A DNA stretch of 64,000 bases from Exophiala sp. HKRS030 (lineage: Eukaryota > Ascomycota > Eurotiomycetes > Chaetothyriales > Herpotrichiellaceae): NCBI GenBank assembly GCA_023897205.1, contig JAHWDD010000002.1, positions 1,178,001-1,242,000 of the forward strand. The letters are read 5' to 3'. Below are positions 1 to 10,483 of the stretch, one piece after another. The position numbers and the translations under genes were made by a program. Position 1 is the stretch's first letter. Each line of letters starts with the position of its first letter. The notes under the pieces were generated by a model. That model searched no databases. It saw only the letters and a program-made list of their open reading frames with translations, and was not told where the DNA came from.

Positions 1-42
1 CCCCATAAAAAGCGACGAAGCCAAAAAATAGAAATGCAAACT

Positions 43-1146
43 TCAGGTCTTTTTGGCACCACCACCACCACCACCACCCCCGTCAAAGCTCAAACTGTAC
101 CCTCCCCCTTCGCCCTGGGTGACTTTGAAATTTTCCGTGCTCAGACCAAAAGGTTTGAGGATGCCGTTGCCCAAGTCTTTCAGTTTGCCCATCATGTCGG
201 CCACCTCTTTTTCTTTCGCTCGGTTGACCTGGGGGGGGAGAACGACCAAAGCCTGGCGGACGGTCCTTTGGTCCGACGGAGGTAGGGTGTCGAAATATTG
301 TGGCGACTGGAGCGTCTTGTAATCTTCCAGCGCCGCGGAAAGGTCGGTCCACGTCTGGGGTTCCACGTTGGTCCTGGCCCGACCTCGACGGAGGAGTAAC
401 TTGGTCCTGATGCGGTGAATGTCGGATCTGCGTCCGTCGCTGAGAGAGAGGGCGGCAAGGACCTCGGATTCGTCGGCCTCGTCAGGTATCTCGACCACCG
501 TCGTGTCTTCGTCTCGTGCCGACCGGACCGTGGGCGAGGGCGGTTCAGAACCCGAAGACTCGGTGTCTGAATTCAACCTGCCCGGTTTTGTGGAGTTGTT
601 TCCTTTGCTCCCCTTCTCGTTTGATCTCGAATCCCGGTCCTCGTGGTCCTTTGTCTTGGTTTTGTTCTTGTTCTGCGATTTTGACTTGGGTTTAGGTTTG
701 GTGGGCAGTTCTCGTTCCAACCCTTCTAGACCCTTGTCACAACTCTCGACTGCGTCTTTCCACTGGCTGAGTTTCAGGTGACACGCTGCGATGTTGGATT
801 GGAGCACGGCCATTTCATAGTCCAAGTAGCTCGGCAACTCTGCCAGTGCTCGGTCGTAGGTGCTGATCGCGGACGAAAAGTCTTGTCGTGAGAATTGCGT
901 GTTTGCTTGAGATTTGAGCTCGTGGGAAGAAGCGAGCATGCGGGACTCTTCATCCGCTGGGAAACGGGCCGAGTGGAAGGAGGCGATGGAGGAGGAGGAG
1001 GTCGACGAGGAAGAGGACCGACGGGATTGTTTTGTCCATGACGGAGGCAATGGGCCTGTGGCAATGGGATTGGTTGTTGCTGCAGCTTGTTGAGGCGGTT
1101 TCACAGGATCTGGTCGTGTTTTGGGCCCCGTGGATTTGAAGGACAT
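43..1146 (-). CDS. TTC1-like tetratricopeptide repeat protein
   Basis: Single-exon gene of about 367 residues, read from the ATG at 1146; an upstream in-frame ATG at 1218 would add 24 residues that look untranslated. The N-terminal third is Ser/Pro-rich and low in complexity. A TPR block starts after the motif LASSHELKSQAN and continues through SNIAACHLKLSQWKDAVESC, is interrupted by a charged linker rich in Lys, Ser and Asp, and resumes at RRGRARTNVEPQTWTDLSAA. The closing segment GNGILKPFGLSTENFKV is typical of the TTC1 family, which binds Hsp chaperones and small GTPases in animals; the role here is inferred. The protein ends in a run of eight glycines then AKKT, encoded by a CCA-type triplet repeat. 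It is divergent from the HAD gene across 386 bp. Confidence 0.85.
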   Translation of the reverse strand: MSFKSTGPKTRPDPVKPPQQAAATTNPIATGPLPPSWTKQSRRSSSSSTSSSSIASFHSARFPADEESRMLASSHELKSQANTQFSRQDFSSAISTYDRALAELPSYLDYEMAVLQSNIAACHLKLSQWKDAVESCDKGLEGLERELPTKPKPKSKSQNKNKTKTKDHEDRDSRSNEKGSKGNNSTKPGRLNSDTESSGSEPPSPTVRSARDEDTTVVEIPDEADESEVLAALSLSDGRRSDIHRIRTKLLLRRGRARTNVEPQTWTDLSAALEDYKTLQSPQYFDTLPPSDQRTVRQALVVLPPQVNRAKEKEVADMMGKLKDLGNGILKPFGLSTENFKVTQGEGGGYSLSFDGGGGGGGGAKKT

Positions 1147-1532
1147 GGTTTTGATGCCAGTACCCTCGTATGGTGACAAAGAGGGACAACAAAAAAGGTA
1201 CAGTACACGGAGCCTCAAGTCAGTGTCGTCGAATCGAAGGTGGAATTTTGTGACACGGGCGATCTCCGAACGATCTAGTTCGACACGGAGTACGGAGTAG
1301 ATAAACGAGAAATCTTGGTTTCATTCAGAACCTCCAAGCGGAGCTCGAGAGATCTGCGAGGGACGATTTGAAAAAAAGTTGGACGCAGTTCTCTCTCTCT
1401 CTCTCCCTCTCTACGGACTCGTTTATTTGTGTTCTCTCTTTTCACCTGTACAGAATAAATCGTGTCCAACTTGGGCAACATTCGACTACCCTTCCTCACA
1501 CTCCCTTATCAAGCAGTCTGCCCCTCGCAATC
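1147..1532. promoter_or_regulatory. Divergent promoter between TPR and HAD genes
   Basis: This 386-bp gap separates two divergent starts. It holds a CT tract at 1389-1412, typical of fungal core promoters, and the word TACGGAGTA at 1291-1299. No clear TATA box is seen. Confidence 0.5.
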
Positions 1533-2657
1533 ATGGCCTCCTCTGATAGTAATGATGAGTACGTTGTGACTCGCCCTGGACCCCTCCATTGGTACTCGAA
1601 CCCATCATGGCTAACGTTCCTCTCCCCAAACAGATTCCCACCTGTCCGAGCGTGCATCTTCGACATGGACGGTCTCCTGATCGACTCGGAGGACGCCTAC
1701 ACCGTCGTCACCAACACCATCCTCCGCGAGAACGGCCGGCCCGACCTCCCCTGGCACATCAAGGCCCAACTGCAAGGCCGGCCGGGGCCCGCCGCGGGCA
1801 AGATCTTTCACGAGTGGGCGCAGTTGCCCATCACCCACGACGAGTTCATGAAGAGGCAGGTCGAACTGCAGGCCGAGGCCTTCAGGAACTGCAAACCCCT
1901 ACCGGGCGTGGAGAACCTGCTGCGGCGGCTGCAGGACGCCCGCACCACCTCGCACGGCGCGGCGAGTCCGGCGGCCGGGGGGAACAAGGTCCAGCTGGCC
2001 CTGGCCACGAGTTCGCACTCGAGGAACTACGAGATCAAGACCAAAAGGTTGAGGGACCTGTTCGACGTCTTCCCCGAGAGGCACAAGATCCTGGGCGACG
2101 ACCACCGCATCCCCAAGGGCCGGGGCAAACCCCTACCCGACATATACCTCCTGGCCCTCGAGGCCATCAACGAGACCGTCATGACCGAGGGGCAAGGGGA
2201 GAGGCCCATCGAGCCCCGCGAGTGTCTGGTGTTTGAAGACAGCGTCCCGGGGGCAGAGGCGGGGAGACGGGCGGGGATGCGCGTCGTGTGGTGTCCGCAC
2301 CCGGGTCTGCGTGACGTCTACTCGGGCAGGGAAGAGGAGGTGCTCGCGGGAAGGACGGGGGAGCACAAGGAAGACGATCTAGATCACACGCAGGGCATAC
2401 CGCTGGCCGGAAGTCCTGGACACGTAGGGGAGATTGGAGATGGGTGGGCAGAGATGTTGGAATCTCTGGAGGACTTTGACTTTCTGCGGTACGGCATCAG
2501 TTTGTCCGACGCACGATATACTTCTGAGAACGGCCAGCCTGCACTGGACGGGACGACTGATAAAGAGTTGGAAGAAATGACTGCGCTTGCAGACGGAAAG
2601 AAACACGCAAAGGAAGAGCCGTCACCATCAAAGACACCGGTTCCGCACTTGACATGA
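1533..2657 (+). CDS. HAD-superfamily hydrolase (pseudouridine-5'-phosphatase-like)
   Basis: Predicted sugar or nucleotide monophosphatase of the HAD superfamily. Motif I is seen as FDMDGLLIDSED, with both nucleophile aspartates; motif II is in ALATSSHSRN, a lysine follows in GRGKPLPDIY, and the acidic motif is in CLVFEDSVPGAEAG. I propose exons 1533-1558 and 1634-2657. The 75-bp intron starts with GTACGT, has a GCTAAC branch site and a pyrimidine-rich CAG end, and is stop-free in frame, so an unspliced reading is also open. Spliced length is 349 residues. The start is the ATG in ATCATGGCC; the open frame extends upstream only through untranslated-looking sequence. The family resembles yeast YKL033W-A and human HDHD1. 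The C-terminal 100 residues are less conserved in look. It converges on the PQ-loop gene with 64 bp between stops. Confidence 0.85.
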   Translation: MASSDSNDEYVVTRPGPLHWYSNPSWLTFLSPNRFPPVRACIFDMDGLLIDSEDAYTVVTNTILRENGRPDLPWHIKAQLQGRPGPAAGKIFHEWAQLPITHDEFMKRQVELQAEAFRNCKPLPGVENLLRRLQDARTTSHGAASPAAGGNKVQLALATSSHSRNYEIKTKRLRDLFDVFPERHKILGDDHRIPKGRGKPLPDIYLLALEAINETVMTEGQGERPIEPRECLVFEDSVPGAEAGRRAGMRVVWCPHPGLRDVYSGREEEVLAGRTGEHKEDDLDHTQGIPLAGSPGHVGEIGDGWAEMLESLEDFDFLRYGISLSDARYTSENGQPALDGTTDKELEEMTALADGKKHAKEEPSPSKTPVPHLT

Positions 2658-2721
2658 AGAGAAGCTGCTCTGTTTGATATAGCCCAATGGCGCATGTCCA
2701 AAACAATAGTACGTATTGTTC

Positions 2722-3724
2722 TCAATCGTCAGATCTGAGCAGTGGTGTCTGTTCCGTAGCGACAGTGTCTCCACTAGCGGCCGCCATTCTTGATTGCAAC
2801 TCCTTCTTCTCGCGTCTTCGATGCATGATCTCAAAGTAGCTGCCCATGACTAGCAAGGTTCCTTGCAAACATCCCGTCACCACGTAGACGCCCCATGCGC
2901 TCCAGCCTTCACTGCCCAATCTTGCTGCTAGACTGGCCGCCCACACGAAGCTGCCCGGGGTTTGTATGCACATCATGGGTATGCTGAGGCTGCCCACTCT
3001 CTTGAGTCTGAACGTGGTATATATCTGCGGGAAGTATTGGATGGATGCGAGGACGGTGGAGAAGATGCCCAGGAAATTGGCCCAGCCTTGTGCATGTTCT
3101 GGTCTCGCATAGACGAACCAGAAGCTCAGGATCGCAATGACCACGGCATGGAGAACTGAGATGGCGGTCACCGTGAGCGCGGTACGGTACGAGGGAGCGA
3201 GGTCGTCTTTCGGAGGATCGTCTTGGTCATCGGTAAGAGGATTGCTCGTCCGAGGGAAGAAGATGAGGAAAAGCAATAGGCTGCAAAATAGTCAGTTATA
3301 CTTTTGCGACGGCCAGAACTAGGGACGGAACTTTACATGACGGTAAAACAACTCCATTGTACACCGACCTGCGCGATGCCCAACATGCCCGCCACGCACG
3401 GGAAAGACTCAACATCTCGACAACATGCGACGTCGACTCGAGATTTCGGTAGTACGAGTATGTTGGCAAAGGCACATGTGCCGCTCGTCGTGCCGAGGAG
3501 GACAAAGTAGGGAGACAATCCGTAACTGCTACGGAGGCGGATGATGCGAATGTGTTGAGGGAGATAGGAGACGAGTATGCCGATGAGAATGAACCTGCAT
3601 TCGGAGTGTCAGCAGAAACGTGCCTTTGCGCAAGGACAAGATGAGAGGTGCATGGATTGACATACAGGCTGAGACCGAAGTTGGCGTAGCTCACATTCGA
3701 GAGCTCCTCGCACCGAGGATCCAT
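2722..3724 (-). CDS. PQ-loop repeat membrane protein
   Basis: Three exons: 3666-3724, 3337-3594 and 2722-3280 (introns of 71 and 56 bp with GTATGT/CAG and GTAAAG/CAG borders). The product is 291 residues with about seven membrane segments. The first PQ-loop is seen in GILVSYLPQHIRIIRLRSS, followed by GLSPYFVLLGTTSGTCAFAN. The second is in STVLASIQYFPQIYTTFRLK, followed by GSLSIPMMCIQTPGSF. PQ-loop proteins include lysosomal or vacuolar amino-acid exporters and SWEET-like carriers; the substrate here cannot be told from sequence. The C-terminus, after the last helix, is basic then polar (TPLLRSDD) and probably faces the cytosol. The short first exon encodes only 19 full codons. Confidence 0.88.
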
Positions 3725-4735
3725 TGTTCGAGAAGATGACCGACGACGGCGGTTAACAGTTGAAGGGTGAGTAGTGGAATCAGGATCCGTCGACACTATT
3801 CGGCAGAGATCATGACTGGCAGGTCGATGGTCTGCAGGAGGGATGAATACTAGGATGTGCTGCACTTTGTTGTGTCGTGTTGTAATTGCGCTGTTGTAGT
3901 GATGTTGATGTTCCAGGACGAGTTTAGGCTGCAACTGATGATAGTGAGAAGTCGCAGCCTCGTGGGGAATCCGCAGATGATGTCACTTGACTTGAAACGT
4001 ACGTAGCGCAAGGCTGAGCGTCATGATCGTCTCCTTTTTCCTTAGTGCCGGTGGTGGATTTAACTGTAGGTATTTTGGACTCCGTAAATCAAAGATGCCG
4101 AGTACCATGATGGTTGACCTCTCATAAATATGTCATGGTCGCTCATATCAAGGTATGAATTTGGATCTACAGACAAACCACTCGTCTCAATGCATCTTGA
4201 ACCAGAGAACAACGACAAGTTGTCCAGGGCGACCATACAAGACCCCAAAGCTCCGCTGCCATTTTGTCCCAGAACAAGACATTTGCAACCATGAAGGCCC
4301 GTCCATGGTTCAAAGCTATGTGGCTGCACAGAAAACACACATGTGTACTGCTTCCGGCATATGGTCGTCGGACCTGGAACGAGACAAAGAGCAACAGTAC
4401 AATAACACCTCACCTACCTTTTTCATTATCTGCAGTGTGCTACTGCTTGGATTCACTTTTGAAAGGAGTGACGATCAAGTAAGAATTGTCGTGACAGTCC
4501 TCTTAACTTCCCTTCACTAACAGATGCGTGCGCGTCACGCTTCCCCTCCTATAAATCTTTCGTCTTGACCAATTTCTGAATATCAACAACACAACCACTT
4601 CTTCCTCAAAGTGCTCTTACAACAATAGCTAAGCCTCGTGAGTAAGTTGGATCTCCCCTCCGGACTTGGCAAACAATATTAATCTCGCGCGTTCAGTAGA
4701 TCTGAAATCTCACAAGGTCCAACGAAAGCCCCAAA
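3725..4735. other. Intergenic region upstream of the secreted-protein gene
   Basis: About 1 kb with no supported gene. A TATA-like TATAAAT lies at 4550-4556, about 180 bp before the secreted-protein start. A GTAAGT near 4643 and a CAG near 4697 could mark a 5' UTR intron; this is not proven. Short opposing open frames around 4060-4520 have no recognisable features. Confidence 0.45.
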
Positions 4736-5162
4736 ATGAAGATCTCGGCGTTCTTTGCTGTCGTGGTCGCCACACTCTCTACTTCGGTCATTGCAGGTGA
4801 ACCTGGTTCACACGACGCCAACGACATGTGTTACAACACCTGCGAAGCGAACAAGGGCATCAAGAATGGCATGGACATTGCTTCTCCGGCATGTGCAGGT
4901 TTGACGGGCAAGATGTGCGAACAAAGCTGCTGGTGGTAAGTTTGGGTCTTCTTCTGTGACAGACCACGATCGCTAAAGTACTGTCTTGCATAGTGATACG
5001 ACCAAGAGCCATCCTGAAGGCGTCATGAGCTGCAACAACAAGAAACTGCCTGCCTGCAGTGCCGACACTATCCTCAAAACCTGCCAGGCTGGACTCCCCA
5101 GTGCGTGGCATTGCTGGTGTCAGGGAACTTGGAGTGATTGGGGAAAGGATTGCGATCTGTGA
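4736..5162 (+). CDS. Small cysteine-rich secreted protein
   Basis: Two exons, 4736-4935 and 4994-5162, joined across a 58-bp GTAAGT/TAG intron, give 122 residues. The N-terminus is a clear signal peptide: MKISAFFAVVVATLSTSVIA, with likely cleavage before GEP. The mature part of about 102 residues holds 12 cysteines, an even number that fits six disulfides, and ends in the aromatic-rich WHCWCQGTWSDWGKDCDL. I do not recognise a named family. Small size, signal peptide and cysteine content fit an effector-like or other extracellular fungal protein; no activity should be assumed. The gene sits alone at the edge of a gene-poor stretch, with a TATA-like box about 180 bp upstream. Confidence 0.85.
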
Positions 5163-8068
5163 TTCCACCGTTGATATTGGTATCATCGCAAAACCGATAA
5201 TCCAGTCAGGAGTCTAGAAGTTTGGAGATTTCGGAATGATAACACATTGATGAGAGTATGAATCTTCCAGGAGAAACATCGAGAAATCACCGACAGTCAG
5301 TAGAAGTTGACTCAAAACATAATCTTGATTCAGACGGATACAAGATAAGAAATTCAGACCATTACGCACAATCATTGCTTTGTTCGCCGTGTACCTCTTC
5401 AGTAATAGTGATGGCATAGATACCTCATATTTTTTGGCCTTGGTCGTAAGACCTTTGAACCCTAACAGACTTGACATGTCAGAGGACTATTGGCGACATA
5501 AGGATACACACACATTTGTTAGTACGTGTATGGATGACCTGTTCCCGTACAATTACTGTCGGGAATTCACTCTCAAAGCCGTGGAGTCGATACTGATAGA
5601 AGGAATGTCATTACAAAAGTGAGGTACAGGATGACTAAGATAAAGATACATTTGGTGTACAACAAATCACCCACACCGAGTACATCAGATGTATTGTATG
5701 TACAGTGCAGTAACCACATATAACATGTGGAGTGTGGATACTAAGCCAGATTTGGACAAACAAACCATACAAAAGCCAACACGATTTGCACAACCCCGGT
5801 ACTCACACAAAGTACCAGTACGAGTGGACTTGCTTTAGCCCGAGGCCAGAGGAGGTATGGAAATTGTCTTGGTACGGGGAGTACAAGTACTGTTATGTTA
5901 TGTACATGGGGGAAAACTTCCGTTCCTTGGGTAGTCGCGCCGATTACCCACCACCACCACCCACCACCACCACCAATCCTTTTATCCCTTTTATCGATAA
6001 GAAGCCACACTTCATACCTAAAATGGTTTGGGCTGTGAGGCTCCGAAAATAAACTCCCGTTGTTTTTATCCAACATCAGTCGAGCCACCACCAACCCCCC
6101 CCCTTTTTTTCTATTCCAGTACTTGTCTTGAGATCTTTCAAAGCGACCGCCGACGAGGGGGCCTTGTCCATCTTGTATCCGTATGGTGACCTTATCACCG
6201 TACCGGATGGAAAGTCGACTAGTTTGCATTCCCCTCCTCCCTAGCAAGTACGTACTCATCCAAACTGTACAACTTGCTATCTGTACGAGCATAACTCTGG
6301 TCGATCCTCTTTGTCCCGGGAATGTACTGTAGCATGAATTTCTCTACATGTTTTGTATCTACACTCCCGTAGTAGTCACCTTCAATATCTCCCTCCACCA
6401 CCTCCCTCGACCGACACAACTCACCCTTTCGGAAGGATATTTACATTACTGTAGACAACCACGGCGTAATTCACAACTGTGATTCTGGGGCTCTCGTGAA
6501 GTCCCGTACGAGTACGAGTCCTCCAATCAAAGAAGCACAAAGCCCAAGTCTCTACTCCACTTTCGTTCTTCGACCCCCCTTTCCGACCAGGGCCCTGGTC
6601 ATCCGTACAACAAGTCGGATCGAGTGATTCTGCATTAGTGGCCGCGTCCGTCGACGAAGCCCTCAATCGACACCCCCGAACGAGGCGCCTCTTCAAGCCT
6701 ATCAACCCCTCCCCCGTTGGATACCCTGCACTCACCATCGAACAGGTCGGCGAAAACATGAGCCACTCGATGAGCCCTGACAAAATTATCTGGATTTAGT
6801 GAATCCTCGCTCCCTAACCGAATTGTGGGATGGGGGATCTTCCATGTCACATTCTTGCCGGCGCCCACTAGTCACACACCAGCTCCCTCCGTCGTGCTCG
6901 ATGGCCGACGGGGGTCGTCCTTTTCACCCTTGTCAACCACGCGAGACGCCACGCCTACAGTACAATACCCCGACGCCCATCACCCATGTCCTGCGTCTGG
7001 GCCTCTCGCGAATGGGCCAAGCACGCCCGGGGGGGAAAGGACTAGTATTGATCATCCCCCCTCCCCCTAGTGAGGTATCTCTGGCTTCTGGCCTTTTTCA
7101 TCGCGCACGTCACTGCGAGTCCACGATCCCTCGAAGGTCAAGGTTTGGATTCAAAACACGCCACGGTGACATGATCGGAAAAACATCACCACCCTCACCA
7201 CCACCACCAACGTCAATTGTTTCCTTTCTACGAGTCCCATTGCGCTAAGAAGACCATCACACTTCCCACCTCTGAAATGCAGACGCGAAGTCCCCACCAA
7301 GCCTCAGCGGACGCGCCAGAGCGGACGAGGACGCCCTTGACCAAATTCACTCGCCTTCTCGGTTGGCTGATCTTTGCTTGCCCCATGACGTCGCACGATC
7401 TCGTTGATGGCCTTCTGTGCTAACCGTGCCTGAGTGGGGTTTTGCGCTTTTCTTTTTATCCTTTCGTGGCCACTTGACTATGTTTAGTTCACCCACGGTT
7501 GACACTTTTACACGAGTGGACACGGTACTCGCACTTAGTTGCCCAGCGGACGCCCTAGGGTTGTGCCGTTGACTCTTCCATCACATCCCAAACCAACATC
7601 TGGACTTGGGATGGAACACTGGTCGACGCGTATGTTGCAAGCCATCACATTGACACTTGCGAGGAATTCTGGGGCCCCTCTGCCTCTCCCTCTACTCTCC
7701 AACCCCAAGGGCATACTGTCGGCGGTAGATTCGCCCCCCGGTGGCTCTTGATGAGCAGTGGTGGTTTCTGCCACATTCTGTGGTCATGCTCTTCATACTC
7801 ACCCTTCCCTGACACTCGACAATCTCAAATGCGATCTAGAAAATCAGACCATCGTTGTCTGCTGATTAAGAATGTTCATTATCTGGCGTAATTTGGAAAT
7901 GATGTAGTGTAGTTCCATGATCAATGTCATCTAGTCCATAGCCTAGCAGTATCAGTTTCAGCTCAATTTACCCTCCTCGCGTTATGAGACATATCCTTCT
8001 CAAGATGAAAAACACGCTCATGTGTCATGACTCGTAATGTCAACCTCTAGGAGCCGTATTAGACATTC
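5163..8068. other. Gene-poor region with triplet repeats
   Basis: About 2.9 kb without a supportable gene. It holds a CCA-type repeat at 5948-5975, a run of nine C then seven T at 6095-6110, and another CCA-rich tract near 7188-7210. Open frames on both strands (for example 5741-6292 minus, 6799-7248 plus) are low-complexity and resemble no family I know. No transposon ends were seen. Confidence 0.5.
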
Positions 8069-8822
8069 TCAACCACGATGGGAAGCACCTTGGAGTTCGG
8101 GTCTGTGCTTGTTGTTCAGATGAGCGTAGAGCTCATCCCGAGTGGGAAATTTTTTCTTGCAGTGAGGACACTCGTATTTTGAGCCAGAGCGAGATATCAT
8201 GTCGTTAGAGCCATGATGTGACACATTGGAGTGTTTCCTCGACCTCTTTTTATGTGTGTCCAAGTACCGTGGAGCCTTGAACACCATGCCACAAGTGTCG
8301 CAAAAGGGGGTAGGGTATGCCCCCAATTCATCCCTGATGTGCCTGACGAGGTTGCTGTTGGCGGAATTGGACATGTTCCCGTAGGACCTCCCGCATCCGC
8401 ACAATGCGATGTGGTTGGCTTGACCAGGGTAGGCTCTCAGCTTAATGTCTGTGACTACATCAGCGTTTTGACTCAGGACATGTCAGCGACTTGGTCGTAC
8501 GGTGTTTCCATCCTGGAGGAAGGAGGATGTACCCAGAACCTCTGCTGTTCAGAATATTTGGAGGTCCTGCATGCTGACCATTGTAACCACTTCCAGCATT
8601 CTCAGGTGACGGGAAAGAGTCGACAGAGTCTTCGGTGAGTTCAAGACTCTCCAAACGGGTGCCGCAGAGGTGGCAGATAAAAGCGCTGGAACTGAAGTCA
8701 AAGCCGACGGTTGGAAATGTGCCGTCAAGACACTGTGGGCAGCTCCATACTTGCTTCATGATGATATTGCTTTGAGCAGAACAAAAAAGTCGGCCAGCGA
8801 CAGCTTCGAGACCTTTTGACAT
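8069..8822 (-). CDS. C2H2 zinc-finger protein
   Basis: Two exons are proposed. The 5' exon runs from 8822 to about 8512 and holds a zinc-ribbon-like pattern (WSCPQC then FICHLC). A probable 52-bp intron beginning GTACGACC and ending CACAG (roughly 8459-8511) leads to a second exon ending at 8069. The join keeps frame and brings in two C2H2-type fingers, FCDTCGMVF...H and YECPHCKKKFPTRDELYAHL then NNKH. The second matches the classical C-x2-C-x12-H-x4-H spacing. The start could be the ATG at 8822 or the one at 8759 (MKQVWSCPQC). DNA or RNA binding is inferred from the fingers; no further domain is seen. The gene stands alone in a gene-poor zone, so the model needs transcript support. Confidence 0.6.
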
Positions 8823-10483
8823 GCAAATGAGAAGGGGTGAGAGAAGAAATACTTGTCAACCCGCCGAGAGTGATTAAAGCCTGTATTTCTTGACATTCTT
8901 CGAAGCGGTGTGAACGTGAAGACGGGGGTGCGAGAACCCTCCCAGCAGGGCATGATGCCATGAGGGGTGTTGCAGGTAACAGGGTTGTTGGTGAGTCCGT
9001 TGCTCGCTTTGACTTTGCCTCAAATGGTAATCGCCGAAGGGCGGGTAACAGTATTGACGACGGGGCCAAGGCAAGTGTAGGATGTTCGAGGTTGCGGATA
9101 CAGGGCAAGGGAGGCACGCCCTCTGCGAGCGTCATGCAGTCAGGTGTCTCCGGGGAACTGTGAATCATTTAGCTCGTCCTTTCACGTATCAGTCCATGTG
9201 ACAACCTCCCCATAGGTCGTCACCAGAAGTGATAATGAGAGAGAGGTAGAATTTCCTTTGTGAGAAATACCGACGCTCCTCCCAAAGCTTGTCTCTTGAA
9301 GGATAGCAATGGCACGCTCAGTGCATGTGGATCAGCATGTCTCCCATGAGCGTCGGCGTAGGGTGTGCATAAATCAGTCATTTAGCTTATGCAAAGTCCG
9401 GGTGGCATGTCCACGGGTCACTTAGTCAGGTTGAGGAGGGTCAAACACCAGATCAATGACCGCCAGGACTCGAAAGGCGGGACACCGAGACATTTCCATG
9501 AATGTACCTAGGACGTATCCTGTCAGAATCAACATGAAAAAGATGTTGTCAGACCCAAAAGCTTGCCAAGGACCAGCCAAAAGGTGTAATACTCGGTCAG
9601 CCTAGGCTGTTTTGTCAGGCAATATTTCCGACCATTTGACGAGTAGGGCTGCTGAAAGGGCTGGGCCAGTTGCCTGGCGCGGGGTTTCATGCCCCTGCCA
9701 GCCTAGGTCAAGAGCACCTATTCGTCGAGGAGAATAGAGCATTGAGTGGTGATGTAGGCCCATGCCCAGGCGAGCTTTGGTGGGCGGTAGAAGCGACAAT
9801 TGTGCCAGATCTACCATATAAACACTGCGCAGGTGAAGATACTGGCGATTGTGAAAAGAAATTTCTTTCATTCTGCGTCGACGGCTGCCTTTAAGTTGAT
9901 TTCTGCTCAAGCATAGCCACATCGCTCAGGAGTACTCTTTGGGTGCTTCTTCACAAGCGAAGCATGCTCGCCTATCATGATGAAGAATAAGGGACCTTCT
10001 GTCAAGACCAAAGAACCAAACGTCGACCTGCAGGTTGTGGCTGCACTATGATGTCCTTGAAAGGAAGACCAGGCAAGTGATAGGCTGAACACTCGCTTAC
10101 TGCTTCTTCTTGACAGATGCTGAGTGGACAAGTCGACGCCTCTATGAAGCCACGGAAGGGAGGTATCTCTCATGGACCAATGCCGTTGGTTATTTCGCTT
10201 CCAATGTCACATTCGGTTGGAGATTCTCCTGCACGATGCGCATCGCAAAGTGCAAGAGATTGCTTTTGAAGTTGGACTTGTGGTCGATCTGGCTCTTTCT
10301 GGCACATGAAAATCGATTTCCGTTTCGCAAGAAATACTGCACCGTAGCGCCCTCTGAGGGTATGAGCCGCCTGTCAGACTACGGTCGAGCACTGGATGAA
10401 ATAGCGCAATGATCACTTCGAGAAGGAGAAGCAGAATATCAGATACACTCTCTATGTCAGGACAGCAATCCTCCAGCCATTCC
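8823..10483. other. Intergenic region, nothing recognised
   Basis: About 1.7 kb with short overlapping open frames on both strands, none with a known motif. A minus-strand frame at 8725-9168 overlaps the zinc-finger gene and might hold an extra upstream exon, but I saw no convincing splice sites. Confidence 0.4.

Noticed and set aside
419..781. 120-codon plus-strand frame
   Set aside because: Antisense to the TPR gene linker; Ser/Leu/Phe-rich composition typical of a shadow frame.
1592..1633. Alternative 42-bp intron in the HAD gene beginning GTACTC
   Set aside because: Too short for most fungal introns; the GTACGT at 1559 gives a better 5' site, a 75-bp intron and correct frame with the same 3' end.
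5741..6292. 183-codon minus-strand frame in the gene-poor region
   Set aside because: Contains poly-Gly and poly-Trp from the CCA repeat; no family resemblance and opposing frames of similar length.
6799..7248. 149-codon plus-strand frame
   Set aside because: Low-complexity, Pro/Arg-rich, ends in a CCA tract; nothing supports translation.
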